Shown: in pieces, positions 1 to 7,460 of the stretch | Numbering within the stretch: position 1 is the stretch's first letter | Layout of the letters: every line of letters starts with the position of its first letter | NCBI GenBank assembly: GCA_012729055.1 | Contig: JAAYDW010000037.1 | Location: forward strand, 1 to 55,027 | Origin: Deltaproteobacteria bacterium | GTDB taxonomy: Bacteria > Desulfobacterota > Syntrophia > Syntrophales > Smithellaceae | Direction: 5' to 3' | Length of the DNA: 55,027 nucleotides | Notes under the pieces: generated by a model | The model's database searches: none | What the model saw: the letters and a program-made list of their open reading frames with translations, nothing else | Told to the model about the DNA's origin: nothing | Made by a program: the position numbers and the translations under genes

Positions 1-42
1 GAAAAATATCCACCACCAGATCATGAAATTGGCATCCTTCCG

Positions 43-1374
43 CTACAGCAAACGACCGAGCGCCTGCGCCGCGTTATGGATGATGTCCCACGACGGGCTG
101 AAAGGCGGGGAATAGGCCAGATCGAGCCATCCTACCGCATCGAGATCGAGCCCCGACCACAGCGCGACGGAAAGCGCGTTGATCCTGCCCACCGCGCCGG
201 CAACGCCCACCGCCTGCGCGCCCAAAAGCCGGCCGGTCGACCGGTCGGCCGTCAGTTTCAGGCCGATTTTCCTCAGGCCGAGCGCGGGCGCCATGGCGCT
301 TCCCCAGGTGATGTTGTTTATCGGCGAAAAACCCGCGGCGGCCGCTTCGCGTTCCGAAAGGCCCGTGGCCGCGCATTCCAGACCGAACAAACGAAACGAC
401 TGGGCGCCGACGATGCCTTCAAAGAGCATCGGCTTTCCGCCGATGGTGCGTCCGGCGACGCGGCCCTGCTTGTTGGCGATGTCGCCCAGGGGAATGTTCA
501 CCCAGCGGCGGCTGACCCGGTGAAACGATTCGCAGCAGTCGCCCGCCGCGTAAATGTTTTCGATGGAGGTCCTCTGCGAAAAATCGACGGCGATCGCCCC
601 CGACGCGCCGATTTTCAGGCCCGTCGCCCGGGCCAGCGTTGAGTCGGGCCGGACGCCGATGGCCAGAAGCACCAGATCGCCTTCAAAATCCCCCTGGTCC
701 GTCGCGACGCAAAGCGGCGCGTTTTTTCCTTCCGCAACGGCCCGGGCGGAGGCGCCCCCGACAAATTCCACACCGTGCGCGTGCAGCTCGTCGAGCATCA
801 TTTGCGACAAAGCCGCATCCCAGCGGTTGGCCGGCAGCGGGTCCTTGTGGATAATCGTCGTTGCGATATTTGCCGCGGCGAGCGACTCGCACATTTCCAG
901 ACCGATGAAGCCGCCGCCCACGATCACCACGCGCCTGACCTTCTTATCGCGAAGCCTTGCCTTGATGGCGATGGCGTCCTCCAGATTGCGCAGCGAAACC
1001 ACGCCCGGCAGGTCGAGTCCCGGCAGGTCCGGCACAAACGCGGACGTGCCCGTCGCCATCACCAGGATGTCGTAGGGCAGTTTGCGCCCGTCCGCCAGTT
1101 CGACTGCGCCTCCGGCCGTATCGATGCCGGACACCCTCGTCTCAAGCCGCGCGTCAATGCCGCCGGCGCGGAATTTTTCCGGCGTGCGGGCAATCAGCTT
1201 CTTTTCGTCCTGGATTACATCGCCGATGTAATAGGGCATCGGTCAGGCGGCAAAGGCGACGAACCTGCCCTGCTCCAGCATGATGACATTCAAAGACGGA
1301 TCGGTCCGTTTCGCTTCCGCCGCTGTGGCTCCGCCGCCCGCTCCTCCGCCGACAATGACCAGATTCTTTGCCAT
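43..1374 (-). CDS. Probable selenocysteine-containing FAD-dependent NAD(P)H disulfide oxidoreductase (CoA-disulfide reductase / NADH oxidase family)
   Basis: A flavoprotein of the CoA-disulfide reductase / NADH oxidase / polysulfide reductase group, which reduces disulfide, persulfide or oxygen with NAD(P)H through one redox-active cysteine. The reading frame starts at ATG 1374, preceded by GGGAGG, and encodes an N-terminal FAD Rossmann motif (VGGGAGGG), then FAA-UGA-PMPYYIGD. The family sequence here is FANCGLPYYIGG, so the UGA (codon 44) replaces the catalytic Cys (Cys43 in the staphylococcal enzyme). Downstream are the NAD-binding GGGFIGLE, the second FAD motif (IYAAGDC) and the C-terminal dimerisation domain ending near YSPPFSPSWD. 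With UGA read as Sec the protein is 443 residues, normal for the family. The ATG at 1239 would give 398 residues without the first FAD motif or the catalytic residue, so it is not a credible start. There is no rhodanese domain. It lies 15 bp behind lgt and in the same direction as trxB. The alternative is a nonsense-mutated pseudogene, but the rest of the frame is intact. Confidence 0.8.
1209..1235 (-). promoter_or_regulatory. Candidate bacterial SECIS hairpin just downstream of the UGA
   Basis: In the mRNA the segment after UGA forms AUUACAUC-GGC-GAUGUAAU: 8 perfect base pairs with a 3-nt loop that starts with G. Three further pairs (CCU with AGG) can form below a 2-nt CC bulge. The stem begins 10 nt and the loop 18 nt after the UGA, in the range usual for bacterial SECIS elements, which also prefer a G at the start of the loop. 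The same bases encode the conserved YYIGD segment, so coding constraint could contribute by chance. Confidence 0.6.
1243..1245 (-). other. In-frame UGA, probable selenocysteine codon 44
   Basis: Read on the minus strand the codons are GCC GCC TGA CCG ATG CCC TAT TAC, giving A-A-(UGA)-P-M-P-Y-Y. The invariant catalytic Cys of this flavoprotein family precedes [GP]-[LM]-PYY at exactly this position. A Cys-to-Sec exchange at the one catalytic residue is the classic selenoprotein signature. Whether the genome has selA, selB, selC and selD cannot be seen in this window. Confidence 0.75.
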
Positions 1375-1388
1375 AGAAACCTCCCGAA

Positions 1389-2234
1389 TTATTTTGCCCG
1401 CGCCCCCGCGCGCCTACGCCAGAGGATGATCGCCATCCCCGCCAGCATCATTAAAACGCACAACACCTGTCCCATGGTGTTGAATCCCAGAACAAAGCCC
1501 AGGTGCGCGTCCGGTTCGCGAAAGAACTCTATAAAGAAACGCACCAGGCCGTAGCCGAAAATGTACAGGCCGACCGTAAAGCCGTCAAAGGGATTATGTT
1601 TCCGGATCGACCACAGCACAACGAATAAAAACAGCCCCTCGAACAGCGCTTCGTAAAGCTGCGAGGGATGGCGCAGGGCCCCGGTCGCATCCAGCGGGAA
1701 AACCATGCCCCAGGGCACGGTCGTGGCGCGCCCCCAGAGCTCGCCGTTGAGAAAATTGCCTATCCGGCCGAACAGGTAGCCCAGGGGCGCGGCGGCGCAG
1801 AGCCAGTCGCCGAACCGCCAGAAATGGATCTTATGCCGGCGGCAAAAAAACAGCGTGACGGCCACCACGCCGATCAGTCCGCCGTGATAGGACATGCCGC
1901 TTAAACCGACAAAGCGAAAACCGTCGGAAAAATCAAACGGCAGGATGATTTCCAGCGGATGCGCGAGGTAGTAGCTGAAATTGTAAAAGAGCGCGTAGCC
2001 CAGGCGGGCGCCGACAATCAGACCGACCATCGCCCAGAGGAGGTAATCCTGAAAATGCTCCGCCGTGATGGAAATTTCCCTGCGGCGGATCCGGTAGTAA
2101 AACAAGCCGTAGACAACGGCGAAGGCCACCAGGTACATGAGGCTGTAGTACCTGAGCTGAAAAGAACCGATGCTGAAAAGCACGGGACTGATGTGCGAAG
2201 GCAGGTGCTGCCAGGCGCTGACGAAAGAATCCAC
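1389..2234 (-). CDS. lgt: Prolipoprotein diacylglyceryl transferase
   Basis: Transfers diacylglyceryl from phosphatidylglycerol to the lipobox cysteine of prolipoproteins in the inner membrane. The protein has several hydrophobic segments and the family motifs: YHGGLIG with the essential His in the middle, and GRIGNFLNGELWGR with the conserved Arg and Asn. The C-terminus ends in the typical FFREPDAHLG region followed by a last membrane segment. I chose GTG 2234 (281 residues), which has AAAAGGA nine bases upstream; the open frame continues upstream for about 60 more codons but overlaps the trxB end. The gene sits between trxB and the probable selenoprotein gene and is probably cotranscribed with both. 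Confidence 0.93.
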   Translation of the reverse strand: MDSFVSAWQHLPSHISPVLFSIGSFQLRYYSLMYLVAFAVVYGLFYYRIRRREISITAEHFQDYLLWAMVGLIVGARLGYALFYNFSYYLAHPLEIILPFDFSDGFRFVGLSGMSYHGGLIGVVAVTLFFCRRHKIHFWRFGDWLCAAAPLGYLFGRIGNFLNGELWGRATTVPWGMVFPLDATGALRHPSQLYEALFEGLFLFVVLWSIRKHNPFDGFTVGLYIFGYGLVRFFIEFFREPDAHLGFVLGFNTMGQVLCVLMMLAGMAIILWRRRAGARAK

Positions 2235-2314
2235 TTTTAGATGTCCTTTTACTGTAAGGTTTCGGATGAACTTCTGATGATCGGTCCCGACGGGGACGGC
2301 CGCCGTCCCGATCG

Positions 2315-3277
2315 TTAATACGTCCGTCCTTTCAGCTCGTCGAGATAAAGCTCCGCGCTGTTGGCCGCGTTGGCGCCGTCGCCCGTGGCGGTAACGACCT
2401 GGCGGAATTGCTTCGCACGGCAATCCCCTGCGGCGAAGATGCCGGATGCGTCGGTGCGCAGATTTTCATCGGTCACGATAAAACCGGTTTTGTCCATCGT
2501 CACCAGGCCTTGAAAAACTTCCGTGTAGGGCAGGCGCCCGACAAAAATAAACGCCCCGTCGGCAGCAATTTCGGAAACGGCGCCGGTCTTGACGTCTTTC
2601 ACCCGGACGCCGGTGACGAACTCCGCGCCGGTGATTTCTTCGACGGTCGCATTCCAGACGAACTCAATTTTCTTTTCGGCAAACGCGCGGTTTTGCAGCA
2701 TGCCCGCCGCCCGCAGCCGGTCGCGCCGGTGAATCACGATCACCCGGTCGGCAAAATGCGTCAGAAAAAGCGCTTCCTGAATGGCCGTGTCGCCGCCGCC
2801 CACCACGACCACGGTGCGGTTGCGGTAAAAAGGCCCGTCGCAGGTCGCGCAGTAAGAAACGCCGCGGCCTACAAACGCCGCCTCGCCCGGAACGCCCAGA
2901 CTCCGCCACATCGCGCCGGTAGCGACAATCACAGCCAGCGCCCTGTATGTCCGGTCGCCGGCCGCCACTTCCCAGATGACGGGGTCGGCGGATGCCTGTC
3001 GAACGGCCGTCACGTCCTTGGCGGCAATTTCCAGACCGAACTTGAGCGCCTGTTTTTTGAAAAGCTGCATTAATTCAAACCCGCCGATTCCGTCGGGAAT
3101 GCCGGGATAATTTTCAATCATGTCCGTAATGGTAATCTGGCTGACCGTGCCCGCGCCTTCGACCAGCAGCGTTTTGAGCGCGGCGCGCGCCGCGTAAATG
3201 CCGGCCGTGTAGCCGGCGGGACCGCCGCCGACAATAACGATATCATACTCATATTCGGGCAGATGTGTTTGGGTCAT
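2315..3277 (-). CDS. trxB: Thioredoxin reductase
   Basis: NADPH-dependent flavoenzyme that reduces thioredoxin in the cytoplasm. At 320 residues it has the usual length. An N-terminal FAD motif (VGGGPAGYTAGIYAAR) is followed by the redox-active CATCDG, the NADP motif GGGDTAIQEALFL with the HRRDRLRA loop, and the C-terminal FAD motif FAAGDCRAKQFRQVVTATGDG. The start ATG has a good upstream AAGAGGAG. It heads the trxB-lgt-flavoprotein group. Its neighbour being another disulfide/NAD(P)H flavoenzyme suggests a thiol-redox role for the unit, though thioredoxin itself is not in the window. Confidence 0.95.
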   Translation of the reverse strand: MTQTHLPEYEYDIVIVGGGPAGYTAGIYAARAALKTLLVEGAGTVSQITITDMIENYPGIPDGIGGFELMQLFKKQALKFGLEIAAKDVTAVRQASADPVIWEVAAGDRTYRALAVIVATGAMWRSLGVPGEAAFVGRGVSYCATCDGPFYRNRTVVVVGGGDTAIQEALFLTHFADRVIVIHRRDRLRAAGMLQNRAFAEKKIEFVWNATVEEITGAEFVTGVRVKDVKTGAVSEIAADGAFIFVGRLPYTEVFQGLVTMDKTGFIVTDENLRTDASGIFAAGDCRAKQFRQVVTATGDGANAANSAELYLDELKGRTY

Positions 3278-3306
3278 GGAAAGGCTCCTCTTTTATTAAT
3301 GTCCGG

Positions 3307-3335
3307 ATTTAATCAGGAAGATCGGGTTTTGTAAA
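3307..3335 (-). promoter_or_regulatory. Possible sigma-70 promoter of trxB-lgt-flavoprotein
   Basis: Minus-strand TTTACA (5 of 6 to the -35 consensus), 17-bp spacer, TTAAAT (4 of 6 to the -10). It lies about 30 bp upstream of the trxB ATG and after the terminator of the preceding operon. Confidence 0.45.
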
Positions 3336-3376
3336 GATGAAAAGTAACGGGAAAGCAGGCGCCGCCCGGAAAGGCA

Positions 3377-3420
3377 AGAAAAAGCGAAACACGGAGGGGG
3401 GGACTACGCCTCCGTGTTTC
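3377..3420 (-). terminator. Intrinsic terminator of the long catabolic operon
   Basis: A 12-bp perfect stem (GAAACACGGAGG with CCTCCGTGTTTC) with an 11-nt loop is followed on the minus strand by GCTTTTTCTTG. It stands 80 bp past the stop of the last catabolic gene and before the trxB promoter. Confidence 0.85.
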
Positions 3421-3500
3421 TTTTCAGGTATTTACCACTTTTTTACACAATTCATGGTTGGATACCTTGAGGTTTTTTAAAGGCCGAGGGGCCGCCCTGT

Positions 3501-4601
3501 TTATTGTGCGTTTTTTCGCCGCAGGCCTTCTTCGTTTGCCACGCGAATCGCCGCAATAACCGCGCCGGGCGTCACGGGGATGAGCTCGTTGTGGATGGTT
3601 TCCTTTTCCGCGCATGCAATCGAAGCGATTTTGGCGATGTCCGCGTCGGACAAGCCGGAGAGGCCGAGCTCGGCAAGTGTTGTCGGCAAACCGACCGCCG
3701 CGCAGAAATCATACACGTCATCAACAATCTCCGACGGCTTGTCCGTCAGAAACAGGGAAACGAGCGTGCCGAAGGCCACCTTTTCGCCATGGTAATACTG
3801 GTGTTCCTTATCCAGGGCGTTGAGTCCGTCCTGAATGGCGTGAGCGGCCGCAAGCCCCGCGCTTTCAAAGCCGACGCCGGAAAGCAGCGTGTTGGCTTCC
3901 ACCACATGTTCGAGCGCCGGAATGACAACGTGCTGTCGGCAGGCCATCTTTGCGGCCGGGCCGTACTCGAGAAGCGTTTCGTAGCAGAGGCGCGCCATGG
4001 TCTGGGCCGTCATGGAGCTGTAAGCGCGGACCATGTTTTTCGCGTATTTGAGGCGGCAGGATTCCGCTTCGAACCAGGTTCCCAGGGCGTCGCCCATGCC
4101 GGCCACGAGAAACCGCTCGGGAGAGGCCGCGATAATTTTGGTATCGACCAGCACCACATCGGGATTGCGCCTGAGCATCAGCACGCGCTTGATGCGCCCC
4201 GTGTCCGGTCGGTAAATCACGGACAGCGAGCTGCACGGGGCGTCCGTGGAAGCGATGGTGGGCGCGATGATCACGGGGACGTTCATCTCATGGGCCACGG
4301 CTTTCGCCGTATCGAGCGTCTTGCCGCCGCCGACGCCGACGACCACGTCGCAGGCCTTTTCGACGGCGATGCTTTTCAGCCGCGCAATTTCTTCATCCGA
4401 ACATTCCCGCGCGAAAGGTTCGGCGACAACCTCCACCGATTCCTGCACCGCCGCAAGAATCCGGGGAACGATGGCCGTAAACGTTGACGGACTGCCGATG
4501 ACGAAGGCTTTCCGGCCGTAGCGGCGGGCCCACTCCTGAAGACCGGCAATGGCGTCGTAGCCCTGGATGTATTTTCCGGGGAACAGTGTTGCTGTGATCA
4601 T
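3501..4601 (-). CDS. Glycerol-dehydrogenase-like metal-dependent alcohol dehydrogenase
   Basis: Member of the GldA branch of the iron-containing (type III) alcohol dehydrogenases, which interconvert an alcohol and a carbonyl with NAD. Its 366 residues show the NAD-binding GVGGGKTLDTAKAVA, the segment APTIASTDAPCSS typical of GldA, and metal ligands in GMGDALGTWFEA (Asp), AAHAIQDGL (His) and YYHGEKVAFG (His). The start has AAAGGAGA upstream. It is the last gene of the operon, 31 bp behind the aldehyde oxidoreductase, so it could reduce or supply the aldehyde handled by that enzyme. The natural substrate need not be glycerol. Confidence 0.85.
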   Translation of the reverse strand: MITATLFPGKYIQGYDAIAGLQEWARRYGRKAFVIGSPSTFTAIVPRILAAVQESVEVVAEPFARECSDEEIARLKSIAVEKACDVVVGVGGGKTLDTAKAVAHEMNVPVIIAPTIASTDAPCSSLSVIYRPDTGRIKRVLMLRRNPDVVLVDTKIIAASPERFLVAGMGDALGTWFEAESCRLKYAKNMVRAYSSMTAQTMARLCYETLLEYGPAAKMACRQHVVIPALEHVVEANTLLSGVGFESAGLAAAHAIQDGLNALDKEHQYYHGEKVAFGTLVSLFLTDKPSEIVDDVYDFCAAVGLPTTLAELGLSGLSDADIAKIASIACAEKETIHNELIPVTPGAVIAAIRVANEEGLRRKNAQ

Positions 4602-4632
4602 TTTATTTTATCTCCTTTCTTGACAGTGTCTT

Positions 4633-6555
4633 TCAGCCCAGTTTGCCCAGGCGCGCAAGCTCATCCGCCACATAAGCCAGATCCAGGTCCTCAAGCGTTT
4701 TTCTGGTCGGAAAGCTGTTTTTCTTGTTCCATCCATGCAGCTCGTAATACTCGTCGAGCATGGCGTTGTACTTTTTCGCGTCGAGTTTCCAACCCGCCAG
4801 ATTTCCGGAGGGGATGGCTTCGCACAAGTCCCGCGGCGTGGGCATGTCGTGGCGGCGGTCAAAGTCCGTGAACCGCAGGTTCAGGGCCTTTTCGAGATTC
4901 AGCTGCCGCATGGCGATGCGCTTCAAATCATCCACCGACGTTTTCCGGCCCGTGGCTTCCGAATACAGACGGGCCATCTGGGGCAGATCGATCTGCTCCA
5001 GGTCCCAGCAGGTGGTGCTGTACAGACAGACGCCCAGCGAATTGGCGATCCGCGAGAGGGCTTCCATGTACATCACGATGCCGGCCTTGCCGGTATACTC
5101 GAGCGGCTTGTCCACGTTGTCCGCGCCGTAAACCTGCAAGGCTTTTTCGCGGTCCAGCTCGCCTACGGTTTCAATCACGATGGCGCCGGTGGTGTGGCCG
5201 CCGCCCCGCGTCGAGGTGGCGGCGCCCAGAAGCCAGCCGTTGGAGCCGCGGCACTGCTCGTAGAGATCCTGACCCTTGATGTGCATGGCGAAGTAGGCGC
5301 TCTGCCGGCCGACGATATCGGCCGCGCGCGCGCAGCCTTCCGCAAGAATATTGCCGAAGCCCCGGCGGTAGGCGATCTTTTCAATCCAGGAAAGCGCGGC
5401 CGGTGCATCCCCCCAGAGGAGCGGCTCTCCGTCCGTATCTTTTTCGGTCAGAATGCCTCGCTGGTAGCACTCCATGGCCCAGCCGAGAGCGCCGCCCGCC
5501 GCGTCCACGTCCAGCCCCAGCTGATCGCACAGGGCATTGGCTTTGAAAAGAAACGTCGGCTCGGCAATGGCCAGACGCGTCTGCAGCGTTCCCATGGCCT
5601 CGTGCTGGCAGGCCTCCGTCCGCAGACCCGCATAGGGGCCCTCGGTAATGTGCAGATGGCGGCCGCAGCCCAAAACGCAGCCCGGAAAGCTCTGGCGGGA
5701 GACTTCGTATTTTTCGATGGTTTTGCGCGGATCGATCTTCGCCAGCAAATCTTCGGGAAGGGAGCAGTCCTGAAAATTGCGATAGGGCAGACCGCAGACT
5801 TCCTGTTTCCGGGGCAGGCAGGAGAGGGTTCCGTATTTGCGGAAATTGTCCCTGCTTTTGGCTTTTTCAAACATTTTCCGAACATCGCCGACCGCCTCCA
5901 GAAACGCGTCGGGCCTGGCTACCCGGATCGCCCCGGTTCCCCTGGCGACCAGCGCTTTGAGGTTTTTGGACCCCATGACCGCGCCCAGGCCGCAGCGTCC
6001 GAACGCCCTGCCCTTGTCCTGAATGATGCAGGCGCCACGCACCAGATTTTCTCCGGCCGGTCCGATGGAGACGCAGTGCAGCCGGTTGTCGCCAAGCTCC
6101 CGGCGGATGCCGTCTAAGGTTTCCCAGGTGGTCGCGCCCCAGAGTCCGGAGGCGTCGCGCAGTTCGACGCCGCCGTCCGTGATCCACAGATAAACGGGAC
6201 GGCGCGCGCGGCCTTCAATCACTACGGAATCGTAGCCCGCGTACTTGAGCTGGCCGCCCACGTAACTGTCGCTGCAGCCGCTCGCCCAGCCGCCGGTGAG
6301 CGGCCCCAGGCTGCTGGCGTTCATTTTACAGGCGCCCGGCGCCGGCGTGCCCTGCAGGGCGCCCGCGCCGAAGATCAGCAGGTTTGCCGGATCGTAGGGC
6401 GTCACCCAGGAGCGCAGCTCGTCAAAGAGAATCTTGACGGCAATGCCTGAGGCGCCGATCCATTCCCGGGCGTAGCGCGCGGTGGGTTCGGTGCGCATTT
6501 CGCCGCTGGTCAGATTCACGCGGAGAATCTTTCCGCCATAGGAAAATTCGGTCAC
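4633..6555 (-). CDS. Aldehyde:ferredoxin oxidoreductase family protein (tungsten/molybdopterin)
   Basis: AOR enzymes oxidise aldehydes to acids with ferredoxin, or the reverse, using a bis-pterin tungsten centre and a [4Fe-4S] cluster. The 640-residue protein begins with the family N-terminus GGKILRVNLTSGEM, followed by the pterin-binding stretches NASSLGPLTGG and GRCGLGAVMGSKNLKAL. I start at GTG 6555, which overlaps the upstream stop (GTGA) and has GGGGAGGA before it; a longer in-frame start lies inside the upstream gene. Odd point: the usual CxxCxxxC cluster motif reads F-P-G-C-V-L-G-C, so the first Cys is Phe290, while Cys293, Cys297 and the later Cys510 are present. It is paired with a small ferredoxin subunit upstream, which suggests a heteromeric AOR. 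Substrate unknown. Confidence 0.88.
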   Translation of the reverse strand: MTEFSYGGKILRVNLTSGEMRTEPTARYAREWIGASGIAVKILFDELRSWVTPYDPANLLIFGAGALQGTPAPGACKMNASSLGPLTGGWASGCSDSYVGGQLKYAGYDSVVIEGRARRPVYLWITDGGVELRDASGLWGATTWETLDGIRRELGDNRLHCVSIGPAGENLVRGACIIQDKGRAFGRCGLGAVMGSKNLKALVARGTGAIRVARPDAFLEAVGDVRKMFEKAKSRDNFRKYGTLSCLPRKQEVCGLPYRNFQDCSLPEDLLAKIDPRKTIEKYEVSRQSFPGCVLGCGRHLHITEGPYAGLRTEACQHEAMGTLQTRLAIAEPTFLFKANALCDQLGLDVDAAGGALGWAMECYQRGILTEKDTDGEPLLWGDAPAALSWIEKIAYRRGFGNILAEGCARAADIVGRQSAYFAMHIKGQDLYEQCRGSNGWLLGAATSTRGGGHTTGAIVIETVGELDREKALQVYGADNVDKPLEYTGKAGIVMYMEALSRIANSLGVCLYSTTCWDLEQIDLPQMARLYSEATGRKTSVDDLKRIAMRQLNLEKALNLRFTDFDRRHDMPTPRDLCEAIPSGNLAGWKLDAKKYNAMLDEYYELHGWNKKNSFPTRKTLEDLDLAYVADELARLGKLG

Positions 6556-6842
6556 GAAACGGATCCTCCCCGCCGCTCTTCCAGTTTTTTGAGAATAGTC
6601 ACCAGATCTTTTTCCTCCTTGCAGACCTTCACGCACAGCGGCCGGTCCAGCCCCCGGCAGAGATCGCAGGCGAATCCGGCGGGTCCGTTTTCCTCCAGAA
6701 GCGCGACGATATAACCGGCGCCTTCTTCCTTCTCCAGAATCTTAATGCTCGATACCGACGGATTGTAAGAGCCGGTATGATGAAAGGAACAGAGCATTTC
6801 GCAGGTCCGGCAACCGCCGCAGCTCGGCATGTCTTGTTTCAT
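6552..6842 (-). CDS. Small two-cluster ferredoxin-like electron-transfer subunit
   Basis: A 96-residue cysteine-rich protein, probably the electron partner of the adjacent aldehyde oxidoreductase, whose start codon it overlaps. Cysteines fall in two sets: CGGCRTCEMLC (CxxCxxCxxxC) near the N-terminus and CDLC...CVKVC further on, enough for two [4Fe-4S] clusters in the arrangement of HycB/DmsB-type ferredoxin subunits. The ATG at 6842 has AAAGGA seven bases upstream; a longer in-frame start would reach 25 codons back into the aldolase gene and is unlikely. A lysine- and glutamate-rich C-terminus follows the second set. Confidence 0.75.
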   Translation of the reverse strand: MKQDMPSCGGCRTCEMLCSFHHTGSYNPSVSSIKILEKEEGAGYIVALLEENGPAGFACDLCRGLDRPLCVKVCKEEKDLVTILKKLEERRGGSVS

Positions 6843-6864
6843 GGATCGTCCTTTGCCTGTTCTT

Positions 6865-7449
6865 TTAGCCGGGCGGCAGCCGGTCGGTAAGAAAGGCGAT
6901 CTTGGCCGTTTCCTCAACCAGTTCCGCCAGGTTTTGCGCCTCGGTAAGATCCCGGCCCGCCGCCAGAATACCGTGGCCGGCCAGGAGCGCGGCCTTGATG
7001 CGGGGATCCGCGAAGGTCTCCTCCACCTGCCGTCCCAGGGTTTCGCTTCCTTCGGGGCCGGGCGGAATGACGGGAAGGCTTCCCAGAATCCGCTCGGCGT
7101 GAACCGTCAAAAGCGGAATCGTTCGGGCGCTAACCGCAAAAGCCGTCGCGTACGGCGGATGATAGTGGACAACGCCGCCGACATCCGCGCGTCGCCGGTA
7201 AATGCTCAAGTGCGTCCCGATTTCCTTCGTGGGCTTGCCGCTTCCCGCCACGGTTTTTCCCGCGGCGTCGGCCAGGAGCAGGTCTTCCGCCGTGAGATCG
7301 TAAAGCGCGATGCCGCTGGGCTTGACCAGATACAGACCGTCCGGCAGCTTCAGGCTCAGATTGCCCCCCGTCGAGACTTGCAGGCCCGCTTCAAAAGCCC
7401 TGCGGCACACCTTAAGGAATGCCTTTCTTTCATCCGGCCAGGAAACCAT
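6865..7449 (-). CDS. Class II aldolase/adducin family protein
   Basis: Zn-dependent aldolase or decarboxylase of the fuculose-phosphate aldolase / adducin fold, 194 residues. Visible motifs are STGGNLSLKL (substrate/phosphate-binding loop), VKPSGI, the metal-binding HYHPPYA and the later AGHGILAAG with the third His. The start has GAGGATAAAACG upstream. It lies 12 bp behind the metallo-hydrolase gene and 22 bp ahead of the ferredoxin gene, so it belongs to the operon. Such enzymes cleave or form a C-C bond of a hydroxy-carbonyl compound; the actual substrate cannot be told. An aldehyde released by it could feed the AOR. Confidence 0.82.
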   Translation of the reverse strand: MVSWPDERKAFLKVCRRAFEAGLQVSTGGNLSLKLPDGLYLVKPSGIALYDLTAEDLLLADAAGKTVAGSGKPTKEIGTHLSIYRRRADVGGVVHYHPPYATAFAVSARTIPLLTVHAERILGSLPVIPPGPEGSETLGRQVEETFADPRIKAALLAGHGILAAGRDLTEAQNLAELVEETAKIAFLTDRLPPG

Positions 7450-7460
7450 CGTTTTATCCT

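Noticed and set aside
43-1239. Flavoenzyme starting at ATG 1239
   Set aside because: That start drops the first FAD motif and the catalytic residue, has no ribosome site, and begins inside the conserved PYYIGD segment; the frame upstream of the UGA continues the family sequence.
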